A DNA stretch of 38,893 bases from Chara braunii (lineage: Eukaryota > Streptophyta > Charophyceae > Charales > Characeae), in NCBI GenBank assembly GCA_003427395.1, contig BFEA01000029.1, positions 1,361,617 through 1,400,509 on the forward strand. Reading direction: 5' to 3'. A model generated the notes under the pieces. That model was not told the DNA's origin and did no database searches. It saw only the letters and a list, made by a program, of their open reading frames with translations. Shown here piece after piece: positions 1 to 9,162 of this stretch. The stretch's first letter is position 1; each line of letters starts with the position of its first letter. A program made the translations under genes and the position numbers.

Positions 1-68
<68 letters not shown>
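1..68. repeat. (AG)n microsatellite
   Basis: About 34 uninterrupted AG dinucleotides open the window. It is a simple repeat that probably continues beyond the left edge or marks a contig or scaffold end. Confidence 0.97.
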
Positions 69-73
<5 letters not shown>

Positions 74-149
74 GGTGATTTTCGAGGGATTTTAGGAGTG
101 GAACAGCTGGACGGTATGTGGGGGGCCACGTGACTTGATTCGTCATTCA

Positions 150-990
150 TTCCTGGCGCTAAGATTGCGACGATCAATGTCCAGGAACGAAGAATCTGGG
201 CAAGTGAGACCTCGGCCGCGGAGGAGAGAACTGTATTTTCTTACCATAGCGGAGTACCTTTTTGCTGCTGCATGTTGTTGCAAGATTTCCGTCTACAATC
301 GCGAACAGTCAACTGAGGACCGTCTTTATTCAGGTTGTGTATTCGGCTGATCCATGTTAGTTTCAGCATCACCAGCAACCTGGTCTTTCCATTAGACGCG
401 GTGCAGATCCTTTCTTCGCCAGGAAGCAACCGTGGTCCATTATAGTGTATAGACCTGGGACTACTGTAAGCCCCAGCTCCTGGAACGAGGATCGACAAGG
501 TCCCAACCTGAGACTGCAGTCAGTCCCCCACTTACGTTACGTGGTTTCTTCGTGTCCGACCGTCGATTGCGAACATAAGTGATCTTGCGGCCAGAAGAAT
601 AGAAGTCGGGTAAGTGGGATGTGGTCCGGCTATAGTAGATTACGCGGATCTCCCACGTTGATCTTGTCGGAGGAAATGTGGTTTCCCTCAAGTGGTTGAT
701 CCGCCGCGCGAGGGAAGCAAAGCTGAGTCCGCCGTACGTAGCCTGAATTATGCGCAAGGTTACACTGCAGAAACACGCAATCTTAACAGCACCTTGTGGT
801 CGCACATTTTTCTTTAAATATGGACGGCTGGGAATGATGGGAAGATGTGTAGTGAGATGCGAATCCTATGGCTGTGGATCGAATCTCGACGTCGTTACCT
901 CGACAAAGTGGATTGCCGTTCCTCCTGGACCTGAACTTGGTGCTTACTACCAGCAATAAGTGTTGACGTCTCCAACTTGTTGAGTATAGG
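150..990. repeat. Degenerate interspersed module region, no gene
   Basis: No coding region is recognisable. The stretch holds diverged copies of a short motif of the form GAAGAATCTGGGCAAGTGAGA (near 188 and 595). The same motif recurs at 1515-1990 and, on the minus strand, inside the inverted duplication near 4930-4985. I infer decayed copies of one non-autonomous element family. The short ORFs here have no family features. Confidence 0.4.
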
Positions 991-991
991 C

Positions 992-1123
992 AGAGGGGAT
1001 CGAATCCCCACGTCGCGGGCCTGAAGTAGGTCCTTACCAGTAATTAGTGGTGACGTCAGAGGGGATCGAATCCCCACGTCGCGGGCCTGAAGTATGTCCT
1101 TACCAGTAATTAGTGGTGACGTC
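992..1123. repeat. 66-bp tandem duplication with B-box-like motif
   Basis: Two copies with a 66-bp period start at 992 and 1058 and are almost identical. A third, diverged copy lies upstream around 877-976. Read on the minus strand, each unit contains GGGGATTCGATCCCC, which resembles a tRNA T-arm/B-box, so the unit may come from a tRNA-related sequence. No complete cloverleaf was recognised. Confidence 0.75.
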
Positions 1124-1571
1124 ACTAACTTCAGGACTCGACAATCAATGCACCAAGAAACGAAGGACCAAAGAAAACGAATCGTGCGTGGAACATCGGG
1201 GATACTATCGAGGAGGGAATTCTCAGACGGGGAGCTTTCTTGCGCGATTTTGGACGTAATAGCGGTCGGATACGTCCAGAAATGTCCCGAGTGTAAGTAT
1301 GCCCTAACTCGCTGAAACTGGTGTTGTACAAGTTACGTGCTTAAATGGGAGGAAGCTACCTGTTCTTTTGCCACGTCACGCTAACGCGACAATGCCGATG
1401 GGGCTTACGATAAACATTTCACTTTATTTGTACCTACCTTACGTGCTATCTTTCTTCGGGAGCGATCCTGGTCCTTGTAAAGCTAGTACGGTGCAGAACC
1501 AAAAATCCAGACGAATTGGGATGTCGCCGGGTTTTATCTCTATAATATATTTCTTACCGTGAAAACCAAGC
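1124..1571. other. Unassigned non-coding stretch
   Basis: Nothing beyond a diverged copy of the AAGAAT/GTGGGA module near 1500-1530 is recognisable. The short ORFs show no family features. Confidence 0.4.
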
Positions 1572-2120
1572 CAAGTTTGATTCTCTTCCTTCCTGGCCGT
1601 TGGTTCAAGTTTGATTCTCTTCCTTTCTGGCCGTTGGTTCTTAAGAACCTACGGTACGGTGCAGGGCGAAGAAAGAATCCAGGGAAGTTGTACATGCCCG
1701 AACGAATTCTGTTTTCCTGACCGATGATCGTTGATCGTCATAACCGACGGCCCTGAACGAAGAATCTTTCCTGGCCGTTGATCCTCATAAACGACGGCCC
1801 TGAGCGAAGAATCTAGTTCAAGTCTGATATAGCTGGATTCTGCCTGTCTGGCCTTCCATGTCCCGGCCGCAGTTTAGACGAAGAATCCGGGCTGAGTGGG
1901 ATGCGGCGGGATTGTTTCTTTGTCGTCATCGATCCGTCTAATCCACGGTCCAGAAGGAAGAATCCGGGCCGAGTGGGATATGCTCTGATTCTGACTTTCT
2001 GCCCGTCGATCCTTACTGGCCGTTGATGTATCTAATCTACGTTTCAGAGTCTAGGTTCAGAATGAGGGGAACTTAGGAGAGGTGGGATGTTTTCTGGCCG
2101 TTGATCTAATCTAATCTACT
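1572..2120. repeat. Tandem and dispersed CTGGCCGTTGATC modules
   Basis: A 34-bp unit is repeated at 1572 and 1606. A 47-bp unit is repeated at 1730 and 1777. Further diverged units containing CTGGCCGTTGAT and GAAGAATCCGGGC follow to about 2110. There is no protein-coding signal; the region looks like an old, locally duplicated element. Confidence 0.65.
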
Positions 2121-2207
2121 TTGAGAATGTTGAATTCAGGCCATTGATATGTCTGTTCTTTCTCGCACGGTGCGTCGCCGACATAAATAACCGTCCATAG
2201 GGCGGAT

Positions 2208-2276
2208 GTGGGAGAAGGGGTAGGGTCGCTCGGCACTGGCGTGGGAGAAGGGGTAGGTAGGGTCGTTCGGCACTGG
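2208..2276. repeat. Short tandem duplication (about 33-36 bp)
   Basis: GTGGGAGAAGGGGTAGG is repeated at 2208 and 2241, each time followed by a GGTCG(C/T)TCGGCACTGGC segment. Confidence 0.8.
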
Positions 2277-2454
2277 CGTGCTTGGCGTGGAAGCCAGATA
2301 TGTTCTTGGCGCGCTTTCCCTCTTGAGTTTTTTTTTTTTTTCGATGGCGGTGATCAGTGATCGCCTCCGCACGTTGTCTCGTTGATCTGCCCGTCTGTGG
2401 AAGGTGAGGGAGGCGTGTCGAAGGAGTTTTATTTTTTATTTTTTTAAGGGTGGG

Positions 2455-2755
2455 ATAAAAAAAAGAAAAAGAAAAAAGAAAAAAAAAAAGAAAAAAAGAA
2501 AAAAAAGAAAGAAGGACAAAAAGGGAAAAAAGGGAAAAAAAGGAAAAAAAGGAAAGAAAGAAAAAAAAGAAAAAAAGAAGAAAAGAAGAAAAAGAAAAAA
2601 AGAAAAAAAAAGGACGACGGCCTTAGATGAACTGACCTGCCCCAGCAAATTCAGAACTACTATTTTATTCTGTTCATGTGGTCATCTGGACTCGAACTCA
2701 GGTGTGTGTTTCAATAGTTCCATGGGTGGTGTACCAACTGAGCTGCTACCGTCTG
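2455..2755 (-). mobile_element. tRNA-derived SINE (T-tailed family), copy 1
   Basis: On the minus strand a tRNA-like head (about 2755 to 2682) contains AGCTCAGTTGGTACACC (A-box region) and GAGTTCGAGTCC (B box). It is followed by a body ending in GGGGCAGGTCAGTTCATCTAAGGC (2655-2620 region; conserved core GGTCAGTTC). A long T/C-rich tail follows, seen on the plus strand as the purine tract 2455-2613. The same head, body and T-rich tail order occurs at 4013-4160 and 31690-31890. A 120-residue lysine-rich plus-strand ORF through the purine tract is a low-complexity artefact. Confidence 0.7.
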
Positions 2756-2856
2756 CACCCGAATAGAGCGCCCGGTCCTTATAGCTGTATCTGGACTGAA
2801 AATTGCTCCAAATACCGCTATAATGACCGGGCGTTCTATTCTGACGAAGATGGTAG
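2746..2856. mobile_element. Foldback MITE, hairpin family B, copy 1
   Basis: The roughly 111-bp element begins CTACCGTCTGCACCCG and ends in the near-reverse-complement CGAAGATGGTAG. Its two arms pair for about 45 bp around a roughly 20-bp loop. It directly abuts the head of the tRNA-derived SINE at 2755. No coding capacity. Confidence 0.85.
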
Positions 2857-3180
2857 GCCTGTTGGTAGAGATGAGGAGTTTGAAAGAGGAGGGTGATGTG
2901 AATTGCTGGTTGGTCTCATGATGAATTCCTGTGATATCTGCCACCGTTTTTCGCCGTGCAGAGTGCAGAGTCGAGGTCAATACAGCTATGTGTGACCATG
3001 GACCTCGCTTCAGTACTCACCATGTGCACAACAGACAAAAGATATGGCAATGTATCTTCCCATGTTCTAACGGAAGATTCAATTCTCATTTTGCTCATTT
3101 GGTGAGTAGTGGAGCGAGGCGCCATGTTTTCCAATTTGGTAGTAACGTCAGGCAGTAGGGGATTCTGTACAATGTTGAAG

Positions 3181-3218
3181 CTGTCTCTTATACACATCTA
3201 GATGTGTATAAGAGACAG
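3181..3218. other. Nextera mate-pair junction adapter (assembly artefact)
   Basis: The 38 bases are a perfect palindrome of the 19-bp Tn5 mosaic end: CTGTCTCTTATACACATCT followed at once by its reverse complement. This is the circularisation junction left in Nextera mate-pair libraries. It is library sequence, not genomic DNA, so the bases to left and right may not be contiguous in the genome. Confidence 0.96.
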
Positions 3219-3283
3219 ACCATATGCAATCACAAATGACCACTACATCCATATGCATTTCTTGTTTCCTTTGTTGTTTGTCA

Positions 3284-3361
3284 GATGGACCACGGATCAG
3301 ATATTAAACTGATCAGAACAGATACTACAATTGATCTTAGCCAAAAGGCCGAGAAAGGTAT
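3284..3361 (-). pseudogene. U2 snRNA fragment, 5' portion
   Basis: Read on the minus strand from 3361, the sequence starts ATACCTTTCTCGGCCTTTTG and continues through the conserved GGCTAAGATC and the branch-site-pairing GTAGTA. It then has AGTTTAATATCTGATCCGTGG. These are hallmark U2 5' domain sequences. The homology stops near stem IIb; the Sm site and 3' stem-loops are absent, so this is a truncated copy. The adapter junction lies only 66 bases further along, so an assembly break near the missing half should be considered. Confidence 0.88.
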
Positions 3362-3496
3362 GCTACTCATCTTTTGCAAGTTAAACTAGAGGGCTATATT
3401 AAATTAGGAATCCTTCTCCCTCTCTTCAGGCTGTTTATTTCCCCCCCACCCATTTTGCAGCAGCAGTCGCCGTGGCTATATTAAACCAGGGATCAT

Positions 3497-3775
3497 GACT
3501 GTTGCTCACAAAGAGCTGGCGCGCCCGCGGCCAGTACGGCAGAGATTCTACTACTAGCACAGAACGAGAGATACTGACCGTAGATAATGGAGGTGAAAGG
3601 TCAGTACCTCTCCGAGCCAAAAGCCCCATTTGCCCAAATTCTTTCATTCTCGACCGTCGACGTCTGAAATCAAGGGACCGTAGGTAATGGAGATTCTGTT
3701 CATCTGCTTGCATCTGGATTTGAAACACGGTATGATTCGCAGCAGTAGAATCTCTGCCGTACCGGCCGCGGAAGC
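3497..3775. mobile_element. TIR element family E, left copy (inverted-repeat left arm)
   Basis: The copy is bounded by inverted ends: CCGCGGCCAGTACGGCAGAG near 3529 and CTCTGCCGTACCGGCCGCGG near 3752. The segment 3497-3733 is highly similar to the reverse complement of 4845-5150, so the pair forms a large inverted duplication. It includes a minus-strand B-box-like piece near 3706-3733. Non-coding. Confidence 0.7.
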
Positions 3776-3879
3776 GTACCCTTTTATCACCAGCCGTAGA
3801 CTGATATTTCACTGGCAGGGACTCAAAGATGCTGACCTTGGATCTTGCAGTATCTACGGTCAGTATCTTCCACGGCGTG

Positions 3880-3990
3880 CTACCGTCTTCACCCGAATAG
3901 GACGCCCGGTCACTATCGCCGTATCTGGGCTGAAAGTTGTGCCAAATACAGCTATAATGACCGGGCGTTCTATTCGGGTGAAGACGGTAG
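3880..3990. mobile_element. Foldback MITE, hairpin family B, copy 2 (best preserved)
   Basis: The 111-bp element starts CTACCGTCTTCACCCGAATA and ends TATTCGGGTGAAGACGGTAG. Each arm continues through the CGCCCGGTCA / TGACCGGGCG region to about 45 bp, leaving a roughly 20-bp loop. It is flanked 22 bp downstream by a tRNA-like SINE head. Confidence 0.9.
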
Positions 3991-4012
3991 TTGAAATCTC
4001 CGCCACACCAGC

Positions 4013-4165
4013 CGGCTTAGCTCAGTTAGTACACCTATGAACTGTTGAAACGCAGACCTGAGTTGGGATCCGGATTCAACAAGACGAACGAAGTTGCCGA
4101 AATTCCTAGGGCCGGGCAGTTTGACGATGGTATCTCAAGGCTGTCGCCCCTTTTTTTTTAATTAT
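4013..4165 (+). mobile_element. tRNA-derived SINE (T-tailed family), copy 2
   Basis: The head contains GGCTTAGCTCAGTTAGTACA (A-box region) and a decayed B box (GAGTTGGGATCCGG). The body ends in GGGCCGGGCAGTTTGACGAT and GGTATCTCAAGGCTGTCGCC, followed by T9 and an AT-rich tract. The body core matches the minus-strand copy at 31690-31890. Confidence 0.7.
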
Positions 4166-4182
4166 ATATATATATATATTTT

Positions 4183-4282
4183 TAATGAAGCTGCCTTGTC
4201 ATCACATCATCAGGGGAGAGCTGTATATATATTTTTTAATGAAGCTGCCTTGTCATCACATCATCAGGGGAGAGCTGTATAT
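4183..4282. repeat. 54-bp tandem duplication
   Basis: TAATGAAGCTGCCTTGTCAT and the following bases recur with a 54-bp period, starting at 4183 and 4237. The copies are virtually identical, so the duplication is recent. Confidence 0.92.
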
Positions 4283-4433
4283 TTTCCCCTCACCTCACGT
4301 ATATACTTAACTGGCGTTCTGCGATGTCATGGAACATATATCTTTCTTTCACTCCCTACCTACCACTACTCCTAAGGCTATACTGGGGACCCCGGCAAGC
4401 ATACCTTCGACCTCTCTTCGGCGAACGGAGGAG

Positions 4434-4465
4434 GTTACCTCTCTCTCCCAGTGGAGAGAGGTAAC
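4434..4465. other. Perfect 12-bp stem hairpin
   Basis: GTTACCTCTCTC and GAGAGAGGTAAC are exact reverse complements separated by an 8-base loop. It is followed by no T run, so it is not a typical terminator. It lies in otherwise unassigned sequence (4300-4690). Confidence 0.7.
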
Positions 4466-4689
4466 GGCATGTTTGCCCCTTTGCCCTAGTGTTTAGGGTG
4501 CAGGGTTGTGACCGCCAGTGGGGGCCCGGCTAACACAAGGACCGGGCATTTTTGCCCACCCCCATCTAGTAACAGTAGTGTCTAAAGTTTACACTCTCCC
4601 ACATACCGCACGCAACCCGATCACACGCGCACTCACACCCGCGGTGGCTGAAGACCTTACTAAAAATAAAGGAGGGAAAAAGAAAAAAA

Positions 4690-5140
4690 GAAAAAAAAAG
4701 TCTCCGCCACAGTGGCCGTGAGCGCATCCGTCGTGTCAGCAGCCATTGGCCGAGATTCGACGACGTACTGAATTTTTTAATCTACGGTCAGTATCGGCCT
4801 TCAGTTGGTACACACCCATGAACTGTTGAAATGCAGACCCGTGTTCAAATCCAGATGCAAGCAGATGAACAGAATCTCCATTGTCTTCGGTCAGTAACGC
4901 CCGAGGTTCTATTGGTGAGTGAGTGAGGACTGAGGGCCAAGTCTCACTTGCCAAATTCTTCATTTCTGTCCCTTGATGTCCGAGGTCGACGGTCGAGAAT
5001 GAAAGAATTTGGGCAAATGGGGCTTTTGCCTCGGAGAGGTACTGACATTTCGCCTCCATAATGTACGGTCAGTATCTCTCGTTCTGTGCTACGTAGTAGT
5101 AGAATCTCTGCCATAGTGGCCCCGGGCGCGCCAGCTCTTT
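4690..5140. mobile_element. TIR element family E, right copy with tRNA-like insert
   Basis: The right end GTAGTAGAATCTCTGCCATA (near 5097) and a diverged left end (TCTCCGCCACAGTGGCCGTG near 4700) suggest a roughly 440-bp element. Positions 4845-5150 are the inverted partner of 3497-3733, with about 65 extra bases. Inside, at 4794-4857, is a tRNA-like head with TTCAGTTGGTACACA and the B box GTGTTCAAATCC. Confidence 0.6.
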
Positions 5141-5282
5141 GTGAGCACCAGTCGTGATTGGCTGCGGGCAGCCAGGCTCTACGGTGCAGATCGACCTCTC
5201 GGGCTCTTCTCTGAGAAAAAGGGCCTCGTCGCACTGTTCACACCCACAGGAAGTAACTGGCAAGTGCATCTTTTCATGTCAT

Positions 5283-5598
5283 ACCCACAGGAGGACCTTC
5301 CTGGGTGGATATGACCGCAATTACATCCAGACTTGAATTTATATGACCACAATTACAGCCCGACTGAATGAATATGACCGCAATTACGTCCAGAGCGCAG
5401 TGGAAAAAGTTATCGTGCAAGGACGCTCTTATTGAAGGTTGCAAGGCACAACCCACAGGAGGACTTTCCTGAGTGGATGACCACAATCACAGCTAGACCT
5501 GAATGAATATGACCGCAATTTGACGTCCAAAGCTCAGAACGAGAATTTCTTGTGTGAGGACGCTCTCTTATTCAAGGTTGCACGGCACAACCTGTCAC
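5283..5598. repeat. 168-bp tandem duplication
   Basis: Units starting ACCCACAGGAGGAC begin at 5283 and 5451. Within each, a shorter motif (GAATATGACCGCAATT and the variant ATGACCACAAT) recurs two or three times. The second copy is slightly shorter. No protein feature is seen. Confidence 0.85.
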
Positions 5599-6176
5599 TT
5601 TTCATAGCGGCATATGTATCTAGTCAGCTATGTGAAGATGTACTCTCCGCTTTTTTTCACATTTGTTTGGTGTGTAATTCGGCATGCCCTGTAGACGAGA
5701 GTTGGACGCGGGATGAAACGCGCAGCACAGTTTTTTTTTTTTTATATAAAAATTTAAACGCAGTGGTGTCTCACATGCGACTGCACCGGTGATCAAGAAA
5801 AGACAAAAACAGGAAAAAAGCGAAAAAATGCTAAAAAGGCCATGCAGTGTGGTTCTGCCTGGCAATCCTAATAAGGAAAAAAAAATAAAAATCGATAGGG
5901 CCATAGTTCACTCACTTTCGTACTTTCCTAAAACTCGCGAAAAGATCATGAAAAGAGACTGCAGAGGATGGGTGTACACACGCTGGAAATTTATATTTTT
6001 AGTATTTTTTGTTATATTTGTAGTATTTGTTAAAAAGGCAACGTAGCCCAACCCAATTCGAGTTTCTGTCGAAATAAAAGCGCCCTGAAATGTTGAGATT
6101 TTCAGACCTGCAAAACGTTGTTGTGAAGGTTAAAACAGGCCGTTTTTTTGTTAACATCGAGAAGTTTTGCCCTGCG
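5599..6176. other. AT-rich unassigned stretch
   Basis: A/T-rich sequence with several short ORFs (up to about 94 codons) that are dominated by Lys, Phe and Ile and have no family features. I see no gene. Confidence 0.4.
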
Positions 6177-6383
6177 GCGAGGTCCCACTAGCAAAAAGGA
6201 TTGGATTAAGCTCCTGAATCCGGATGTGGTTTATGCCCATATATGCAGACTAAGCTCTTGAATCTGGATGCGTTTTATGCACGGTTGCAGAAAGGCAGTT
6301 CAATCGCCATTTTCTGCACCTCTCTACAATCGCGTCCAGATTCAGGCGTTGAATCCAATCCTCTTTTGCTAGTGGGACCTCGC
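6177..6383. mobile_element. TIR MITE, family D
   Basis: The 207-bp element has imperfect terminal inverted repeats of about 43 bp. Its left end reads GCGAGGTCCCACTAGCAAAA and its right end TTTTGCTAGTGGGACCTCGC. Inside, a roughly 30-bp motif (AAGCTCYTGAATCYGGATG) is tandemly repeated at about 6210 and 6251. No clear target-site duplication and no coding sequence. Confidence 0.88.
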
Positions 6384-6833
6384 TCTCTGTGGCGTGCTGG
6401 CGACGTGGAAAAGGTGTGGAGAAGAGTTTACGTGCCGATATATCTTTTTTTTTTTTTCCACCTTGTTTGATTCTTTTTTTTTGGCGACTCTCAGCGTCCC
6501 GAGGGGCTGGGGGAGGAAAGTGGGACCGGAAGGACGTCGCTACATTATTATTCTCCAAATTCGGAAGTGGTAATGCATCTGCCCAGTTCTAGCGGAAAGT
6601 TACGTTCGCCGTCTTGCACATTTGGGAAGTCGGATGGAAAAAAAGGACTGACATGACGCATTTGCGCTGCAAAGAGCATCTCTCCTCTTAGTACTCGCAG
6701 CCCATCGTCGCACTCGGAGCTTTCTGTGACGTCGTACCTAGATCGTAGTTGAGGTTCTATGCATCCCGGAAGAATGCCCTACCCAGTGTCGGTACTTCCA
6801 TCGTCACACTTGTCACGAAAAAGTTATCCCTCG
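6384..6833. other. Unassigned stretch
   Basis: Contains a T-rich run near 6447 and no recognisable gene or repeat. Confidence 0.35.
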
Positions 6834-6945
6834 CACCTTTCTCGGCCTTGTGGCTAAGTAAGATCAAGTGTAGTACCTGTTCTGGCCAGTTTTTTTTTGT
6901 TTTTTTTTTCCAGTAAAGTTTAGTATTTGATCCGTGGTTCCATCC
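6834..6945 (+). pseudogene. U2 snRNA-derived copy with poly(T) interruption
   Basis: CACCTTTCTCGGCCTTGTGG starts the U2 5' domain. A TA-type insertion follows in GGCTAAGTAAGATC, then AAGTGTAGTACCTGTTCTGG. After CCAG, about 25 mostly T bases interrupt, then a second CCAG and the remainder (AGTTTAGTATTTGATCCGTGG region). The homology stops at the same point as in the copy at 3284-3361. It is clearly non-functional. Confidence 0.82.
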
Positions 6946-7056
6946 GGCCATAGTAAAAAGAAGAGAAGAAAAAGTTACCCTTGGCATGAACGTTGTCTGA
7001 TTGTTTCTGTTTACTGTAGCTGCAGGAACATCCGTACCAAAATAGGATTCCATAGT

Positions 7057-7420
7057 TGTATACTGACTCTGCCGAGGCCGTATAACGCTCCATTTCACGA
7101 ATGTCAACTTCTGTTTCTTGTCCAAATACAGTTCGTTATGTGGAAGCAGCGGTATGGAGGAGGGCGAAGAAGGCCTTCCGGCTTCTGTTAGGGGCTCGTA
7201 GTCTCTTGAACTATACTGACTCTGTGGTGGTTGTATAACGCCCCATCTCAGGAACGTATACAAGCGACATTCCTGTCCAAATACAGTCAGGATGCAGGAG
7301 CAGCAATATGGAGGACGGTGAACGCCTAGGCCTTCCAACTTCTCTTGGGGGTCCGTACTCTGTGGAGCCCCCCTCTCCCCCCCCCAATCTCAGGAACGTA
7401 TACAGGCGATATTCCTGTGT
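7057..7420. repeat. Degenerate repeat of about 160 bp
   Basis: TATACTGACTCTG followed by GTATAACGCYCCAT recurs near 7057 and 7212. A third partial copy (TCTCAGGAACGTATAC) lies at about 7387. A 193-codon minus-strand ORF across the region (6757-7338) only reflects these repeats and has no family features. Confidence 0.6.
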
Positions 7421-7693
7421 CCAATTGTAATTTGGCGAAATAGGGTGTAAGGAGGGTCCGAGGTAAGGTCACTTTTGCGTAGGCTCCTAGGTATGGTCCC
7501 TTTTCCTTGCCGTTCTTCGTTCATGACCGGAGATTGTGAGATTAACGGACACAATTGATGGAATCCGGGAAGTGGAACCTCAGTCCCCTTCTCCGCATCC
7601 CGTCTCATAATCACTCCACGAGGTTTTGGTCGGAATCATTGCGTAATGGCTGTCAGATATATCATGGGAAATTGTCGGGTGTGTATACCCTCT

Positions 7694-7785
7694 CCCTCTC
7701 CTCGGAAGATGCAACGAGTGCTGGGTCACCACAGCTGCTCACCCTCTCTTGGTAGATGCAATCAATGCTGAGTCACTACGGTTTT
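7694..7785. repeat. Diverged tandem duplication of about 48 bp
   Basis: CCCTCTCCTCGGAAGATGCA (7694) and CCCTCTCTTGGTAGATGCAA (7742) begin two similar units, each ending in a TGGGTCACCAC/TGAGTCACTAC segment. Confidence 0.7.
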
Positions 7786-7884
7786 TATAGCGGAAGGCAA
7801 TCTTAGGCAGAGGGGTTTGCATGCTGTTGGGTGCATGCATGTGACCCTGAAAAAATTAAAGGATGTCACATTTAGCGAAAATGA

Positions 7885-7976
7885 GTCTTTCGGGACACAT
7901 TGTTGACGCACGGGGCCCAAAATTGCATGGCCCCTCAGATTAAAAGATCACACGCACAAATAGAGAAATGGTCCAA
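7885..7976 (+). pseudogene. U6 snRNA-derived copy, badly decayed
   Basis: GTCTTTCGGGACA resembles the U6 5' stem-loop. After a diverged centre, GCATGGCCCCT and then CACACGCACAAATAGAGAAA and TGGTCC match the U6 3' half. It is followed by an A-rich run (AAAACAAAAAA), as expected for a retrocopy. The ACAGAGA box is lost, so it cannot act in splicing. Confidence 0.65.
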
Positions 7977-7979
7977 TCA

Positions 7980-8591
7980 AAACAAAAAAGGGATGCCGGC
8001 AAAGAGAAGAAAATGATGCTTCACTTCGGCACGTCTGCGCCCCCTCTGAAAGATTTTTGCAATGACGTAGGTGCCCATTTGAAGAATGTAATGTATCTGG
8101 GCGGACACCTTTATAGAATGTATATGGACAGGAACCAGGGTGAGTACATTCTGGTCACAAAGTCCACGAGAGAATCCCACAGAACTGAATGCCCCGTTTT
8201 GGCTTTCGATCTTGTTCCTCTATGGTTGAGAACGCGGCGGACTTTAGGTAAATGGGACGTGTATCTCCAGGTAGATTCTATCCGTATAGGATTGGCCACT
8301 GAGGTGATTGTTAACCTCTGGAGGTCTACGTGTGGATTCTGACGACCGAGGATGCAGAATCGTAGCAGGTGGAACCTCCCTGAGTCAGATTTGATATGGA
8401 GCGGGCAGACTGAGCCCATCGTTAACCTCAAGGTCTCTGTAGGGAATCAACCTTGTTTTGCTCTTTCAGCAGAGATGCTTTTTTAGGGCAATTGCAATTT
8501 CTCATAGGCTTCAACAAACCACCCCTAGGAGGAAGCGGAATTGAAGAGAAAACAAAGGGCTGATTTCCTACGCAGGCCTCAGGACGTCAAC
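7980..8591. other. Unassigned stretch
   Basis: A 124-codon plus-strand ORF starts at 7968 inside the U6-derived tail and has no recognised domain. Two short GGTAGATTC/GTGGATTC-type motifs near 8265-8360 recall the modules at the left end of the window. I see no supported gene. Confidence 0.35.
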
Positions 8592-8770
8592 CTTAAACCA
8601 CCAGTACACAGCCATACATGGGTCGCTGGCCCCCCACTGCCAGTTTCGGAGGCCTGATATGCGACGCCAGCCATTGATGAAATTTATCAGCGGGCGTGCC
8701 AGCCCCGACTTTTTCAGAGGAGGTGATGAACAATTCGCCACGAGGCTGGGGCCATGTACTCGCAGTTCTC
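8592..8770. mobile_element. TTAA-type MITE, family A, copy with decayed right end
   Basis: Begins CTTAAACCACCAGTAC. The right end (GGGGCCATGTACTCGCAGTT) is a decayed version of the GGGGCCATGTACTGGTGCTTTAA end seen at 26054-26077. Non-coding. Confidence 0.6.
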
Positions 8771-8896
8771 TGTTGGAAATCAGCTCTCTTTTTTCTCTCA
8801 AACTTCCACGTGCTTCTTAGTGTGGCTGGTTGTAGCTTGTGAGAAAGTGTAAAACCGGTTGCAATTGCCCCTGAAAGCCTCTGCTGAGCACCTAAA

Positions 8897-9107
8897 CTTA
8901 AACGACCAGTACTTGGCCCAGCTATCGATGCCGAGCCTGGAATGGCCCTGCGGGCCAATTTTTGCCGAAGCGTCGGGGTACCGTGTCGATTTTTTTTTGG
9001 CTAGTGCTTGCGGCCATTGTGGTCCGGTACCCCGAAGCTCTGAAGGCGCGGTGTGTTAATGGGGAAGCGCGGCGGCTGATAGCTGGGCCAAGTACTGGTG
9101 GTTTAAG
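8897..9107. mobile_element. TTAA-type MITE, family A, well preserved copy
   Basis: The 211-bp element has 30-bp inverted ends: CTTAAACGACCAGTACTTGG continuing to CCCAGCTATC on the left, and GATAGCTGGG continuing to CCAAGTACTGGTGGTTTAAG on the right. It is homologous throughout to 29398-29604. TTAA lies at both edges, as target-site duplication or as part of the TIR. Confidence 0.92.
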
Positions 9108-9162
9108 GTTGCTAGCTGAGAGGAGGACACGTGGTAATCTACCTTCTTTCTTTCATAGTAAC

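Noticed and set aside
992-1123. A CRISPR-like array or tRNA gene pair
   Set aside because: There are only two or three adjoining units without spacers, and no full cloverleaf was seen.
2404-2766. 120-codon lysine-rich ORF and its antisense phenylalanine-rich partner
   Set aside because: They only translate the A/G-rich tail of a SINE; low complexity, no start context or domain.
3181-3218. A natural Tn5-like transposon end or regulatory palindrome
   Set aside because: The two mosaic ends are fused with no transposon between them, exactly as in the library adapter.
6757-7338. 193-codon minus-strand ORF with an internal peptide repeat
   Set aside because: The peptide repeat mirrors a DNA repeat that continues outside the ORF, and the ORF crosses the U2-derived sequence.
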